From: Tetramitus jugosus
Taxonomy: Eukaryota; Heterolobosea; Eutetramitea; Acrasida; Vahlkampfiidae
Assembly: GCA_937625935.1 (NCBI GenBank)
Contig: OW569362.1
Coordinates: forward strand, 186,001 to 250,000
Length of the DNA: 64,000 bases
Direction of reading: 5' to 3'
Made by a program: the position numbers and the translations under genes. The notes under the pieces were generated by a model. That model was not told the DNA's origin and searched no databases. It saw nothing but the letters and a program-made list of their open reading frames with translations. Below, piece by piece: positions 22,043-32,777 of the stretch (positions are counted from its first letter, which is position 1; each line of letters begins with the position of its first letter).

Positions 22043-23302
22043 TCAAGCGTCAAAGTCTGATTCATCAGAGCTGTCAGAATGTCTTCTCGTTGGATAAGAG
22101 GGGCATTCTGGTACGGTTTGCTTGGCCATCCGTGCATGAGTCTTCACATCGTCGAGGCACATTTCAATCCTTGCTAGATCCATCTCGTATTCTGAATCAT
22201 CAACAGGTTCTTGCTGTTGTCTTGCTGTTAGAACCAACCTGGCTGCATAGAGGTTGTTAATTGCCTCTGTGAATTGTGTTTTTGAAGCAAGACAAATGGC
22301 TCTTGTGAACAGTATCTTGTGTGAAAGATAACCACCAGCCTTCATTGCCTTTGTTAAATCATCGAGTGCTTGATCAATGGACCAATTTACACCATTCTGT
22401 CGCTCATTATCACTGATATCGGGCCGACTTCTGTTTTCAAGAATAGCCTTTGCTCTTAGATAATAAGCTTGAGGATCATGGCATCCATTCTGTATCGTCA
22501 TTGTGCAATCATTCATCATCTCTCCCAACTCTGTTGCTGATTTTGCACCAACCATGTCTCTTGCCTCTGCTCTTCTCAAGTAGGCCAATGGTTGAGTAGG
22601 ATTCAATTCAATCGCTGTGTTGAGATACACAAAGCACAAATCAGCCTTCTTCAGACTCAGCAAATAAGCAGCATAAGAGTAGTAAGACCTTGCATCATAT
22701 GGACTCAACTGCATCGCTCTCTGAAAGTCACTGTGTATCTCAAGCAAATCTCTCTGCTCCTCCAAGCTCTTGCACATTGCTCGATTCAAATAAGCTCTCG
22801 ATTCAGCCAGCTTTGTCCTCTCCGAAATGCCATCTCTCAATCGATCACTCAACGTAAGTCTCAAGAGTGTGTTGTTGATCATACCGCACACATCAATTGC
22901 TCTCGTACACTTTTGAGCTCCATCACGAAATTCGTCCTCCTCCAAACACTCTTCACCCTGCTCCACCAAATCTAATGCACTCTGAGTGAGACGCTCCAGA
23001 TCCGAATATGACAAGTCACCCACTGCTTGACGCGTTTTTTCAATGTCTCTCTTGTGTTGTTCGTACGCTTGTTGCTGTTCAAAGTTGTTGTGTGGTTGTA
23101 GATGCTGCTGATGCTGCTGCATGAAGTGATCATCATGATGACTATTGTTGTTATGATTCATGAGAAAGATAGAATGATGATACGATTGTTGTTGTGTGGT
23201 GGACAGTAGCAGGTGTGGTGCTTGAGAAGAAACGATTCTGAGTGATGAAAGAGTGGCTCTTCTTTTTGCGAAGGTGGCACTATGAAGCATTTGACGCAGC
23301 AT
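22043..23302 (-). CDS. TPR protein, probably mitochondrial
   Basis: A 419-residue intronless protein. The first 25 residues (MLRQMLHSATFAKRRATLSS) are basic with Ser/Thr and no acids, fitting a mitochondrial presequence. A His/Gln/Asn-rich linker follows. Residues 95-400 are helical with tetratricopeptide features: SRAYLNRAMCKSL, YDARSYYSYAAYLLSLKKAD, TQPLAYLRRAEARD, DPQAYYLRAKAIL. TPR arrays bind partner proteins; the partner is unknown. The 68-bp gap to the NXF1 frame upstream is short. I do not recognise a named orthologue. Confidence 0.7.
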   Translation of the reverse strand: MLRQMLHSATFAKRRATLSSLRIVSSQAPHLLLSTTQQQSYHHSIFLMNHNNNSHHDDHFMQQHQQHLQPHNNFEQQQAYEQHKRDIEKTRQAVGDLSYSDLERLTQSALDLVEQGEECLEEDEFRDGAQKCTRAIDVCGMINNTLLRLTLSDRLRDGISERTKLAESRAYLNRAMCKSLEEQRDLLEIHSDFQRAMQLSPYDARSYYSYAAYLLSLKKADLCFVYLNTAIELNPTQPLAYLRRAEARDMVGAKSATELGEMMNDCTMTIQNGCHDPQAYYLRAKAILENRSRPDISDNERQNGVNWSIDQALDDLTKAMKAGGYLSHKILFTRAICLASKTQFTEAINNLYAARLVLTARQQQEPVDDSEYEMDLARIEMCLDDVKTHARMAKQTVPECPSYPTRRHSDSSDESDFDA

Positions 23303-23473
23303 TGTTGACTTGTTTGTTGAAATGTGGCTGTTTTGTTTCTTGTGTGGTTGTTGTTTGATGCTTGCTCAAAATTTTACCGGCTTCGTTGAAGTGTGAAAAA
23401 TATTCCACATTTATTTTGTTCTTATTATTGGTTAGGTATGTTGTTAGGTATGATGTGATAGAATTACATGATT

Positions 23474-25345
23474 TCAACTTTGACTGTCAACAACATCTGT
23501 CGATGAGCGAGGGGAGACATTTGTGTTCTCTTCTTCTTGAGTTGTTTCTTTGGTTTCTTTGGTTTCTTCAGCAATTGGCTCCACAGGTGAGCTGTTTTGG
23601 ACGTCTTCTGTCACATGTTCATCGGAGGAGTCAGTCTCTTCATCTTCCTCCACGATGTGCATGTCTGATAATCTTTCGAGCACTTTGGTTAATCCCAGCT
23701 CCTTCAAAAATATGGTTCCTCTGTATTGATTCAACTTGACAGCTCCAACAAAGAGTTCCTGACAATGCACAATCAAGAGTTCACATATTTTGTTGATGTG
23801 CTTCGTGCTTTGAGCCAGTTTTATGTGGTCCTCCAACTCTGGTCTCATTCTCATCAGATTCATTCCAAAACTGATGGCAATCGTGGCAGCCGTCATCTTT
23901 GTTGCAGGACTTGAAGCTATCCTAGAGAAGAATTGAATGAGTCTAGCAAGACAGTTGCGGTTGTTGAGCGGTACTTGAGCCAACAAACGCTTAATCTCTG
24001 CTAGTTGTTCCTCAGGCGTAGCCAAAGTAACTGCATTTATCCATTGGTCGAACAAGTCAAAGGTCAACAGAGGCTCAGGCAACTCTCTCGTAAACATTTT
24101 GATCAGTCCACAAACCGTGTGGGGCTTACTTGAAATCTCAAGCCTATAGTAATCTACTCTCTTACCCTCGTCAATCATTGTCCTCAGTCGTTCCATCTCG
24201 GCCGTATGACCCGAAATTCTCATCAATCCCTCATTGTTCAAACAATTCTTCTCCAGATATGACAACATCTCTTCAATTACCACTGGTACTGGACCAGGTT
24301 CGTCCCATCTCTGCAATATGACATCGATATGCACACCAAAAATCTGAATCTCATTTCCATAGTCGAACAAGCCTCTTTGAATCTTGGGCAATTCATTGAC
24401 TCTTGGCAGATCGTTCATCTTGTTCTGTACGTTCTTCAAAGTGGTCAACGCAGTCTCAAAATAGGAAATATAGTGACTCATCATGGTGTTCAACACTGAG
24501 TAATAATCATGGTCACGCTTCGCAAGTTGATAATCAATTTCGGCGTTGAGTCTATGCTTTGCTTTGGCCTCCACGATTTCATTGTCCTCCTCCAGTACTT
24601 TTAACTGACCGACAACATCGACGGCCAATCGTTCACCTAGATTGGCTCTCGTCATGCTTAATCGACTCAGTGCTTCACTAATGTGAACACCGCACTTTTT
24701 CAATGATTCGGGCTGGGAGGATGTGGTGGGTGAACTTGGTTCTTCACTCACACTGTTCACTGCCGATGTAGGCAACTGTACGCCTCTCATGTAACTGTTG
24801 AGTGACTTTGAGAGAGCCATTTCCATTTGACTCATCTCCTTGTTCTTATCAATGAGTTCCTTGATGGTGTCACGAGCTGTCTCATAATGAGCAAACATTA
24901 GTCCAGTCTGTTCCAACTTGTTGTCCAATGTTTCCATTCTTCTCTGAGGCTCTCCAAAACTCAATGATTTTTGAATTCTGGTCGTACTGAGATTGCTATT
25001 GTTGCTGCCAGTGCTATTGGTGGAGTGATGCTGTTGATTACTGCCATTGTTATTGCTGTTGGTGTTTGGCGGAGGATTGCCAGTGAGCCATTGTTCGACA
25101 AGAGCTTGATGCTTCTCTCGTTCCTTGTTCAACTTCTTCTTTCTTCCATTTTTGAACAGTGATGCAAATGTTTTGCTCTTCTTACGTGTGATTGATGGTT
25201 GTTGTGCATCGTTGTTGGGTACCAACCGTGGTGATGATGATCCATGATTGTTGCCTGAGGATGATGATGATGATGTTGTGGATGTGGATGCAACCGCTGT
25301 GTATGGAGGGATTGGAGGCGTTGTTGTATTTGTGCTATGACTCAT
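23474..25345 (-). CDS. BAR-like coiled coil plus RhoGAP protein
   Basis: A 623-residue protein from the ATG at 25345; the frame upstream of it starts with TTG. The N-terminal 80 residues are Ser/Asn-rich with a basic patch. Residues of about 135-330 form a long three-helix coiled coil (LEQTGLMFAHYETARDTIKE ... AKRDHDYYSVLNTMMSHYIS), as in BAR-type membrane-bending domains. A RhoGAP domain follows, with arginine finger GLMRISGHTAEMERL, the VCGLIKMFTRELPEPLLTF helix and TAATIAISFGMNLMR. This BAR plus RhoGAP order is seen in RICH and SH3BP1-type proteins that couple membrane curvature to Rho inactivation during endocytosis. The C-terminal tail is acidic. The second RhoGAP of the window is unrelated outside its GAP domain. 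Confidence 0.82.
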   Translation of the reverse strand: MSHSTNTTTPPIPPYTAVASTSTTSSSSSSGNNHGSSSPRLVPNNDAQQPSITRKKSKTFASLFKNGRKKKLNKEREKHQALVEQWLTGNPPPNTNSNNNGSNQQHHSTNSTGSNNSNLSTTRIQKSLSFGEPQRRMETLDNKLEQTGLMFAHYETARDTIKELIDKNKEMSQMEMALSKSLNSYMRGVQLPTSAVNSVSEEPSSPTTSSQPESLKKCGVHISEALSRLSMTRANLGERLAVDVVGQLKVLEEDNEIVEAKAKHRLNAEIDYQLAKRDHDYYSVLNTMMSHYISYFETALTTLKNVQNKMNDLPRVNELPKIQRGLFDYGNEIQIFGVHIDVILQRWDEPGPVPVVIEEMLSYLEKNCLNNEGLMRISGHTAEMERLRTMIDEGKRVDYYRLEISSKPHTVCGLIKMFTRELPEPLLTFDLFDQWINAVTLATPEEQLAEIKRLLAQVPLNNRNCLARLIQFFSRIASSPATKMTAATIAISFGMNLMRMRPELEDHIKLAQSTKHINKICELLIVHCQELFVGAVKLNQYRGTIFLKELGLTKVLERLSDMHIVEEDEETDSSDEHVTEDVQNSSPVEPIAEETKETKETTQEEENTNVSPRSSTDVVDSQS

Positions 25346-26052
25346 ATTTGTTGCTACTGCTGATGATGATTGGTTTTCTTCCTCTTGTTCTTCTTGGTTT
25401 ATGATAATAATAATTCTTCGTATCAATCTTTTGTGGTGAATGTGGTTGAAACGAACGTTTGTGTGTGTGTATGAGAGTGTATGTATAGATGAGTTTGGTA
25501 GTAGCTACTCACACACTAAAGTAGTGGTTGATGTGGTTGAATCGATTTGTGGAGAGAATGACTTGTCAAACGTCTCTTTTTGTTTTCAGTTGTTTTGTTT
25601 GTTGTTTTTCGTTCTTCCACGCCGGAGCGAATCCTTTGGTCGTTTTTTGTTCTGGGGCCCAGATGTTATCTCTGTTGGTTGGAACGGTTTATCTCGGGCA
25701 GCGTGTGAAAACGAAAGAGCTCTAGATGAGAGGAAACAAACAAGATAGCAATGCTGTTGATGTGCTGTTGTTTTTTGTGTAACGACCTGATCTTTATTCT
25801 GATGCAGGGGTTCTTCGCGAATGGAAATGTGTGCTTTCAGAAATAAGTGCTTTGTCAAAGACCCATCGCATATCAGATACTTGACATGTGACACATTCAT
25901 ATTCTCCATCGGGAACCCCAACTCCGCATCCGAACTTTTTGGCGCCAAACAAACTCCAAGTCGGAAAATTTATGTTCTAGAAAAAACTAACAAACCAGCG
26001 ACTGCCAAATAGAAGCCTGTATCCACACAAAACATCCCACCACGAACAAAAA
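25346..26052. promoter_or_regulatory. Divergent intergenic region, BAR-RhoGAP / TKL kinase
   Basis: These 707 bp lie between two divergent ATGs. They hold TG-rich low complexity near 25440-25500, poly-T stretches, and at 25936..25950 the palindromic TTTTTGGCGCCAAAC, an E2F-like element. Frames of 60-120 codons run on both strands here but have no domain or homology I can see, so I call the region regulatory and untranslated. Confidence 0.4.
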
Positions 26053-29000
26053 ATGCGACTACAAACGCCCATAGCTCCCATATCAAAAATCATAACAACG
26101 AGGTCAATGGGTCGTTTTTCTCTGTTTTCACCAACAACAATGACACTTTTTGTGTTTCTTATTCTCCTTTCTGTGATCATGAATAATCATAGTAGCAGTA
26201 GTCATAGTTTTGCGGCTGGTCCAGTCATTGAATATATGACATCAAAGGAGATGCAGACAACAGGTGAGATCAAGAGCATGATTATGGATCCAACACCAAG
26301 CGCAAACAACGAGGTTCTCATCATCAGCAACAATGCTCAACCCAATGCAATGATTACAAGAGTCAATTCAACATTTAATCAAACAGGTCAAACGAGCTTT
26401 ACGCTGCCCTATGAACTCACCTATTTGAATTATGGTGAAACAAGGGTGATTAAGATGTTTAGTGTACCATTTTTGAGCGAGGAGAGCGGGTCCGAGTATC
26501 AACTATTGTGTCTTGTCGATGATTCGATAAACAAGCGATACAAGCTTGTGCGATTTAGAGTATTAGCTACGACAATGGATAGAATCGATGAAGTGTTGGT
26601 GACTCGGTATGAAGATGTATGTATATCAAAGTGTCTTGTCTTGATTGTTCATTTTCGCACATTTCACTCACTCATTTCTGTCATATTGTTCTCTCATATG
26701 ATTGCCATGTGATGAATAATGATTACTTTATTCTTGAATGTTGTTCTTGTTGTGTTAGAGCGCGGTAACACCCATTACTGTCAGTATTTCTCAATCAAAA
26801 ACAGATGCCAAACAATTTGTTGCAGTCTATAAGGATTTGGATGGCTGGTTCATGAAAAAGGTGCAACTAGCGAGGGATATCATGAAATCCGATCAGAAGC
26901 AATTGAATATTATTCATAGGCACTCCGTGAATGTGTTATGGACAAGTGATGATGACTATTTGTATGGTGTGGAGAGTGCTGGTGTGAGTTTGTTTCTTCG
27001 TACATACCAGGGTAAGAGGATAACATATTTTGAACTTTGAGTCAATTTTTTTAATGATCTGACACCTCATATTTGATGCTATACAGTCGATATCCATACT
27101 CCAACGTTGATTAGGGACGTATCAATCAGATGTAATGATGACACAACAAGTGTTCAGGCAGTTACCACAACTTCTGTCGTATTGATTGAACAAACAAACA
27201 CACTGGCGATAACGATACGATTTGGTACTGGTACGAACAGTATTGTGTTTGTTGACACGAATGCGATGACAATGACAGCCAGTATGTGAATTTTTGTTTA
27301 TTGTCAGTTGAATGAGTTCGATGCTAACTGCCTTTCTCTGAAGATTACCCCACCTCGTTTGGAGCTATTCAGTTGGCCCATGTCATTGGTTCAGATCTTT
27401 TATTATACACCAGCTTCAGTATGCCTGGTCACTTTCATCAAATTGAAACAGTCGCTAATTTTTCTTTGTTTAATCAATCTCACTACAATCTCACGAGCGT
27501 TGTGGCTAGGAATACGGTTTCTGTGACTACCGCTAGTACCATTAATTTGGCAAAACACTGTGTTCATTTCGTGACCACATCTAAACGAAAGGGTTCATTC
27601 AACACCTTGACTCAACAGATGCTCTATTCGTATGATCTAGTTACAGACACATTCGAGGCTAGTTTGTTTATGTTGGATGCTTTCATTGATCGACCTTCTT
27701 GTCTCCTGTCGCACGGAGATATTATATCGGTTGCCACAAGAGACTTGCCAGGCAAGGTTATTCAATATAGATTGAATGAAGCAAACGTAATGGAGCGGAT
27801 TAGGACACTTGTTCTTTCTGGCAACGACATTACACACTGTTTGCAAGACAGTAAGCAAAATATTGGATACTTCATATCTAGGCGAGCTGCGTCCATATCT
27901 AAGGTTGATTTAGAAACAGGAACTATTTTATCTGAATTTGATGAAGGAGATTTCTTTACTCCATACGATACTGATAGCGCTGAATCTCCTTTCATTGCTC
28001 ATTTGCATGATGAATACATTTACTTGCTCGGTATAAAAGAAAGAAAGAGTGTCATGCTGCGACTAGAGACTGGTAACATCAGAAATAGAGTTGCCACAGG
28101 CCTGCAGCTTGAACAACATGTACCTCCTCCGCTCTACTTTGGTTATGGCAGCTTTTTAGATCATTCCCCCGTTCCTGGCATTTATTTTACAATTTTGTAT
28201 CGATCATTGGATCATATTTGGAAACGAAACTTAGTTAAGATGCCTTTCGCAAATATTCATGATATAACAATGGGTACGATTAGTGAAACAGAAGATGAAA
28301 AAATTCAGCCTCAGATACCATGCATGTTTAAGCATGGAGGTTATGTGTATGCTGCACTCAATCTACCTAACAAATCCAACTGCACGATTATACGAGTCAA
28401 GTTGGATTCTGATCTCGAGAGCGGAAGATATCAAAGCGATGTGATAACCTACCTATATACAAGGAATGTGAATCACCCGTCGTGTTCTATCTATTCGTGT
28501 GTTGTCGGAAAGTATGGGATTAATGCGTACTTTACTACAAGACACTCAAAACTTCTGTTGAAAGCTGATCTAACAGAGCAAAAATTAGTGGTGAGAGCAC
28601 ATTATGATGTCGGAAAAGAACTTGGTTCTGCAATTTTAGTTCCAGAGAGACAAGTATTGATCGCAGCATCGTACTGGGATATTATGGCTCCAGAACTATT
28701 CCTTTTTGATGCAGAAGAGAATCCACCACGCAAGAACAAAGCCCTCCTAACAGCAATTATTGTCCCCGTGCTTGCTGCGTTAGTTGGGCTTGTTGTGTTG
28801 CTCTTGGTAGTGTTTGTTCCTGTTTCCATCAAAGCTTGTGTACAACACAGGAAACTGAAGAGGCAAAGAGAAATAGAGGCTGACTTAAATCGTCAATTAC
28901 TCTCTACATTTGACATGCTCGAAGATACTACGACCTCATCAAAGAGATCGGTGTACAGTCTCGACACTGGTAAGAACTGGATCATCAGTATGCAAGATAT

Positions 29001-30035
29001 TGAGATTCAAAAACGTATCAGCGAAGGTGCGTTCTCAACTGTGTTCCGTGCAAAGTGGAGAAAAGGTGGTGTTGATGTTGCAGTCAAACGAATGAAACAT
29101 TCGGACTCTGAAGAAGATGAAGAAACTTTCTTGAATGAGGCCAGAACATTACTTTCAATTCGTCATGGTATGAAAAATTTTATTCGTTTAGGTTTGGTTC
29201 ACATGTTTAGAAACTAACACAACATTTTTTTAGTTAATATCCTACTCTTCCTTGGAATTAGTGTGGAGGGAAGTCATCGTTTTATCATCACTGAGTACAT
29301 GAAGAATGGCTCTTTAGACGACTTGTATCGGTCCTCAGTTGGAAAGCAATCACTCAAATGTGTATTGCCCTTCGCTGAAAAAATCCGAATGTTGTGTGAA
29401 ATTTGTCAAGCTTTACTCTATCTCCATGTAAGTATGCTTTGTAGTAACTTTTATTCGACAAACATTGAACAAACCACCATTTAATGTTGAATTCCTTATA
29501 TTAGACACATGATCCAGTGATTATCCACCGAGATTTGAAACCCCAGAACATTTTGTTGGATGAGCACTTGCATGTCAAATTGTGCGATTTTGGCTTGAGC
29601 AAACCAGTTGCGAATAGTATGACGAGTGGCGTAGGAACATTTGAATATTGCAGTCCTGAAGTTTTGGTCAACTCTAGATACAGCGAAATGGCAGACATTT
29701 ACTCATTTGCTATTGTTATGTTTGAACTCCTTTTTGAGATGCATCCATTCCATAATTTGACTGGAAGTACCCAGAGTGGTATCCAAACAATGCATCAATT
29801 CCAATTGGGAATAGATATTGTTAATAACTCAAGAAGACCACAAATTCCATATGCAGGAGAAGAGTTGGAGCGTTGGGCTGATATCAATGAGATTCCTTTA
29901 CCTGTTCTGGACACGTACTTGGATATTATGCGGAAATGTTGGCTGAAAGAACCAAGGGACCGGTATCCTACGTCTGATCTCCTCCGTGTCTTAACTGAGC
30001 TTAAGGAAGACCTCAACAACCATAGTTCGACATGA
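26053..30035 (+). CDS. Receptor-like TKL protein kinase, six exons
   Basis: Exons 26053..26616, 26759..27011, 27087..27281, 27344..29167, 29234..29427 and 29505..30035 encode 1186 residues. An N-terminal hydrophobic segment (TLFVFLILLSVIM) acts as a signal peptide or anchor. The ectodomain of about 750 residues is beta-rich with several N-glycosylation sites but no domain I can name. One membrane helix (about 805-830) and a basic stop-transfer follow. The kinase domain (about 890-1180) has VAVKRM, the rebuilt SIRHVNILLFLGIS, IHRDLKPQNILL, DFGLSK and CSPEVL, so the catalytic Lys, HRD Asp and DFG are intact. The Gly loop is a weak SEGAFSTVF. The TKL style suggests Ser/Thr specificity. Extracellular ligand sensing is inference. 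Confidence 0.85.
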
Positions 30036-30039
30036 AATT

Positions 30040-32710
30040 TTATTGATCCTTCTTGGCTATTTTGATACAGAAGCCAATGGCCTCTAGCCATGCGTCTCTG
30101 GTCTCCTCGAATTCACAAAACATGTATGTTTTCTTGTCTCGGATGGTATCATACACAGAAAATACAAGAGGATGTGTCACGGTCCCTCGCTTTTGAGGCT
30201 CCTTTTGAACGATTGCGTTGTACAGATAAATTTCTCCACTTGGATTCTTCAGTTTGCGGATATCCTTGTAATAACTGAGGACACCAGTCTTACTTAAAAT
30301 AAAGTATCGTTCGCGTAATGTTTTGTACACGTGCCCTTCTTTACACAACCAACCCTCTCTCACAATTTCACTGTAAACTCTCTTGTTTTGCGCACCATTC
30401 GCAATGAGAAGCTCTGTGAATTGTTTGTAGTCTTGTGCTGCCATCTGCCCGTTGAGGTGGAGCTCGTGAGCCAGCTGTAGTGGTGTAAAGAATTGCTTCT
30501 GGTTTGTTGCGTTCATTAACACTGCCAAGTCTTCTGTTCCTTTAGCCTGGACAACAAAGCCCTTCAGTACATCCACAAATGAGTTATTAATCGCAATATG
30601 GAGGGCCGAATTACCAGACACAGTCTCAATCTGATTCATGTTGGCTCCCGATTTAACAAGGACCTCAGTGACACCTCCAGACCCATATGCCATAGAATTT
30701 AAGATCAGTGGGGTTACACCGTTGATATCAGTCATGTCAACATCGAACTTGGTTGGCGATTCCTTTGACACACTTAATAAATATTGGGTCACCTGATCAT
30801 ATCCCATAGCACAGCTTAGAGTCAGAGGACAACACATCATTCTGCAATCTTTGCTCGTAACTTTCACCTCAATAGTAGGCTTATAATCCATGATTATTCT
30901 GAGAGTAGTCATACTACCACCCATAACAGCAAACAACAAAGGATTCACATAGTGCTCACAGGTATTCAAGACATAGCTCGCGACATAACAGAATTTTTTG
31001 TTGCCGTTACTATTGCTTGTTTGTGATGTCCAAACATGATTTTTCCAATAGTTTATCACTTGCAAGAATCCAGCCGCAGATGTAGATGCTGCTGTTGTTG
31101 GTGATGTTGATGGAGAAGCTGACAAGGCAGTTGTTGGAGACAAGAGCGAGGAAGAGGATAATGATCTACCAAGAGCACCACCCATTACATCTCCTCCCAT
31201 CGCAACCGCTGTAGCAGTGGCACTTGCTGATTGCTTTCTCTTCAAAAAATAGGGCAATCCGGAGCACTCTGTCTCAAGGTATGCCTTCTGATCCAACAAC
31301 AGCTTCACAATAGCATCGAGACCAAATAGACAGGCTATGTGCAACGGTGTCAAATTATTGTTTGCTGGACGATCCAAGATTCCTCTAAAGAAATCGAGCT
31401 TGTTCATCAATGCAATCACTGCTTGATCATTACCACTACCGACCAACACGTGAGCCAGACAGAGATGTGATGTCGGTAGGATGGCCTTTGCTAAATCAGG
31501 GTATTTCTCAACTGTTTCTTCAATCAATGCAGTTGATCTACCATACAAGCAAACACGAAACACGATATTGGCAAAGAGTTCTTCTTCGAATACATTGAGC
31601 TTGACTTGATCTTCCTTGGATGTCAAATGAACCAAGTGCAAAACAATTAATTTCTAAATATTGTGTGTGTGTTAGCTCGACCAGCCTTCGTTAACAAACA
31701 AGCAGACAAGCAAAAGTAACAGAGAACACCGTGTGTTGATTGATATATACATACTTCCTTGGGTGAAAATGGCCGCCTGGCATCAAAATTCTTCAACTCA
31801 TGAATCACAGCATCAGCGTTCGTCTGGTCATCGTTCTCATCATTCAATCTCTCTCTGTTCAACAATGAAGTGAACTGTTGAGACAATGTCAAAACCTTGC
31901 TGTAGGACAATGATGATGAGCTGGATTTTGAGATGGTGAGTCGCGTATTGTCAACACTCAATGACCTTGTGTGCTGATGGTGAGGAGCACGAGCAGCCGT
32001 TGTTTTTGTAGTCGACGTCGGAGTCGGAAAAGTCGGTGTTGTTGTTGTAATGGAGGGCGATTGAATGACTGGTAGTTCCAAGGATGGTGGCGGCGGTGAT
32101 GATGGATAGTTGTTGAATGAAACAGTAGTTGTTGCTATTGGTGATGAGGGCGGTGAGATGGTGGCAGTCGTAGACATTTCTGATGAAGATGATGATGGGA
32201 GCGGAGAAGATGACAAGCAATCATCAGTCAATGGTACACTGGTTCTGAACATCATCGTCTGATGTACTGGGGGGCTAATGCTGTCCCCATCATCAGCATC
32301 ATCACTACTATTGTGATTGATTGGTTCGTCGGTTGTTGTCCCTGCTCGTTGCTCTTGCTCCACTATTTGAGTGGACAATTCTACAGTTGCAGCAGCAATT
32401 GAAGTTTCTGTTGTGGTAGTTTCTGTTGTTGCTGTGATGTCAGTTGTTTCCAAAGATGATACTGTTGTGCTTCTCGAAGGGTGATTCCATTGCGTTTCTT
32501 TTGTTATTGGATTGTAACTACATAATGACATGATATCGTGGTTAGTGGTTTTTGTTGTGGCCCAGAAATGCGATAATGTGACACACTGAAGAGAAGGCAG
32601 CAGGCAAACAAAAAAAACACGTACTAGTAAAAACGGTTTGATTTTTCATCCAAGTATTCAATAAAACCCATCAGACTAGGACGTCTGCTGTTGTCAGTGG
32701 CCGAAGTCAT
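30040..32710 (-). CDS. WW - ankyrin - PH domain protein, three exons
   Basis: Exons 32710..32625, 32517..31755 and 31653..30040 (introns 107 and 101 nt) encode 820 residues. The first join rebuilds a WW domain (residues 16-40) reading NRFYYYNPITKETQWNHP; its first Trp is replaced, which may weaken proline-peptide binding. Residues 45-270 are Thr/Ser-rich and disordered. Ankyrin repeats run from about 380 to 640 (NLTPLHIACLFGLDAIVKLL, VTPLILNSMAYGSGGVTEVL, NSALHIAINNSFVDVLKGFV), interrupted by a Ser/Ala-rich loop. A PH domain closes the protein (about 715-815): REGWLCKEGHVYKTLRERYF, then GVLSYYKD and a final helix with TRDAWLEAIGF. The PH domain should bind phosphoinositides, making this a membrane scaffold. 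The stop codon lies 4 bp from that of the kinase gene. No named orthologue is recognised. Confidence 0.8.
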
Positions 32711-32777
32711 ATTTTAGTGAAACAAAGATACTTCTTCTTTCTCGGTTTTTCTCACGCAATAATTTTTGAGTGGATTG

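Noticed and set aside
25440-25748. 102-codon plus-strand frame in the same gap
   Set aside because: Cys/Phe-rich translation of G/T-rich DNA without any domain; competing frames are equally open.
25586-25948. 120-codon open frame on the minus strand between the BAR-RhoGAP and TKL genes
   Set aside because: No recognisable domain, lies in a divergent promoter, overlaps frames on the other strand, and composition looks like untranslated sequence.
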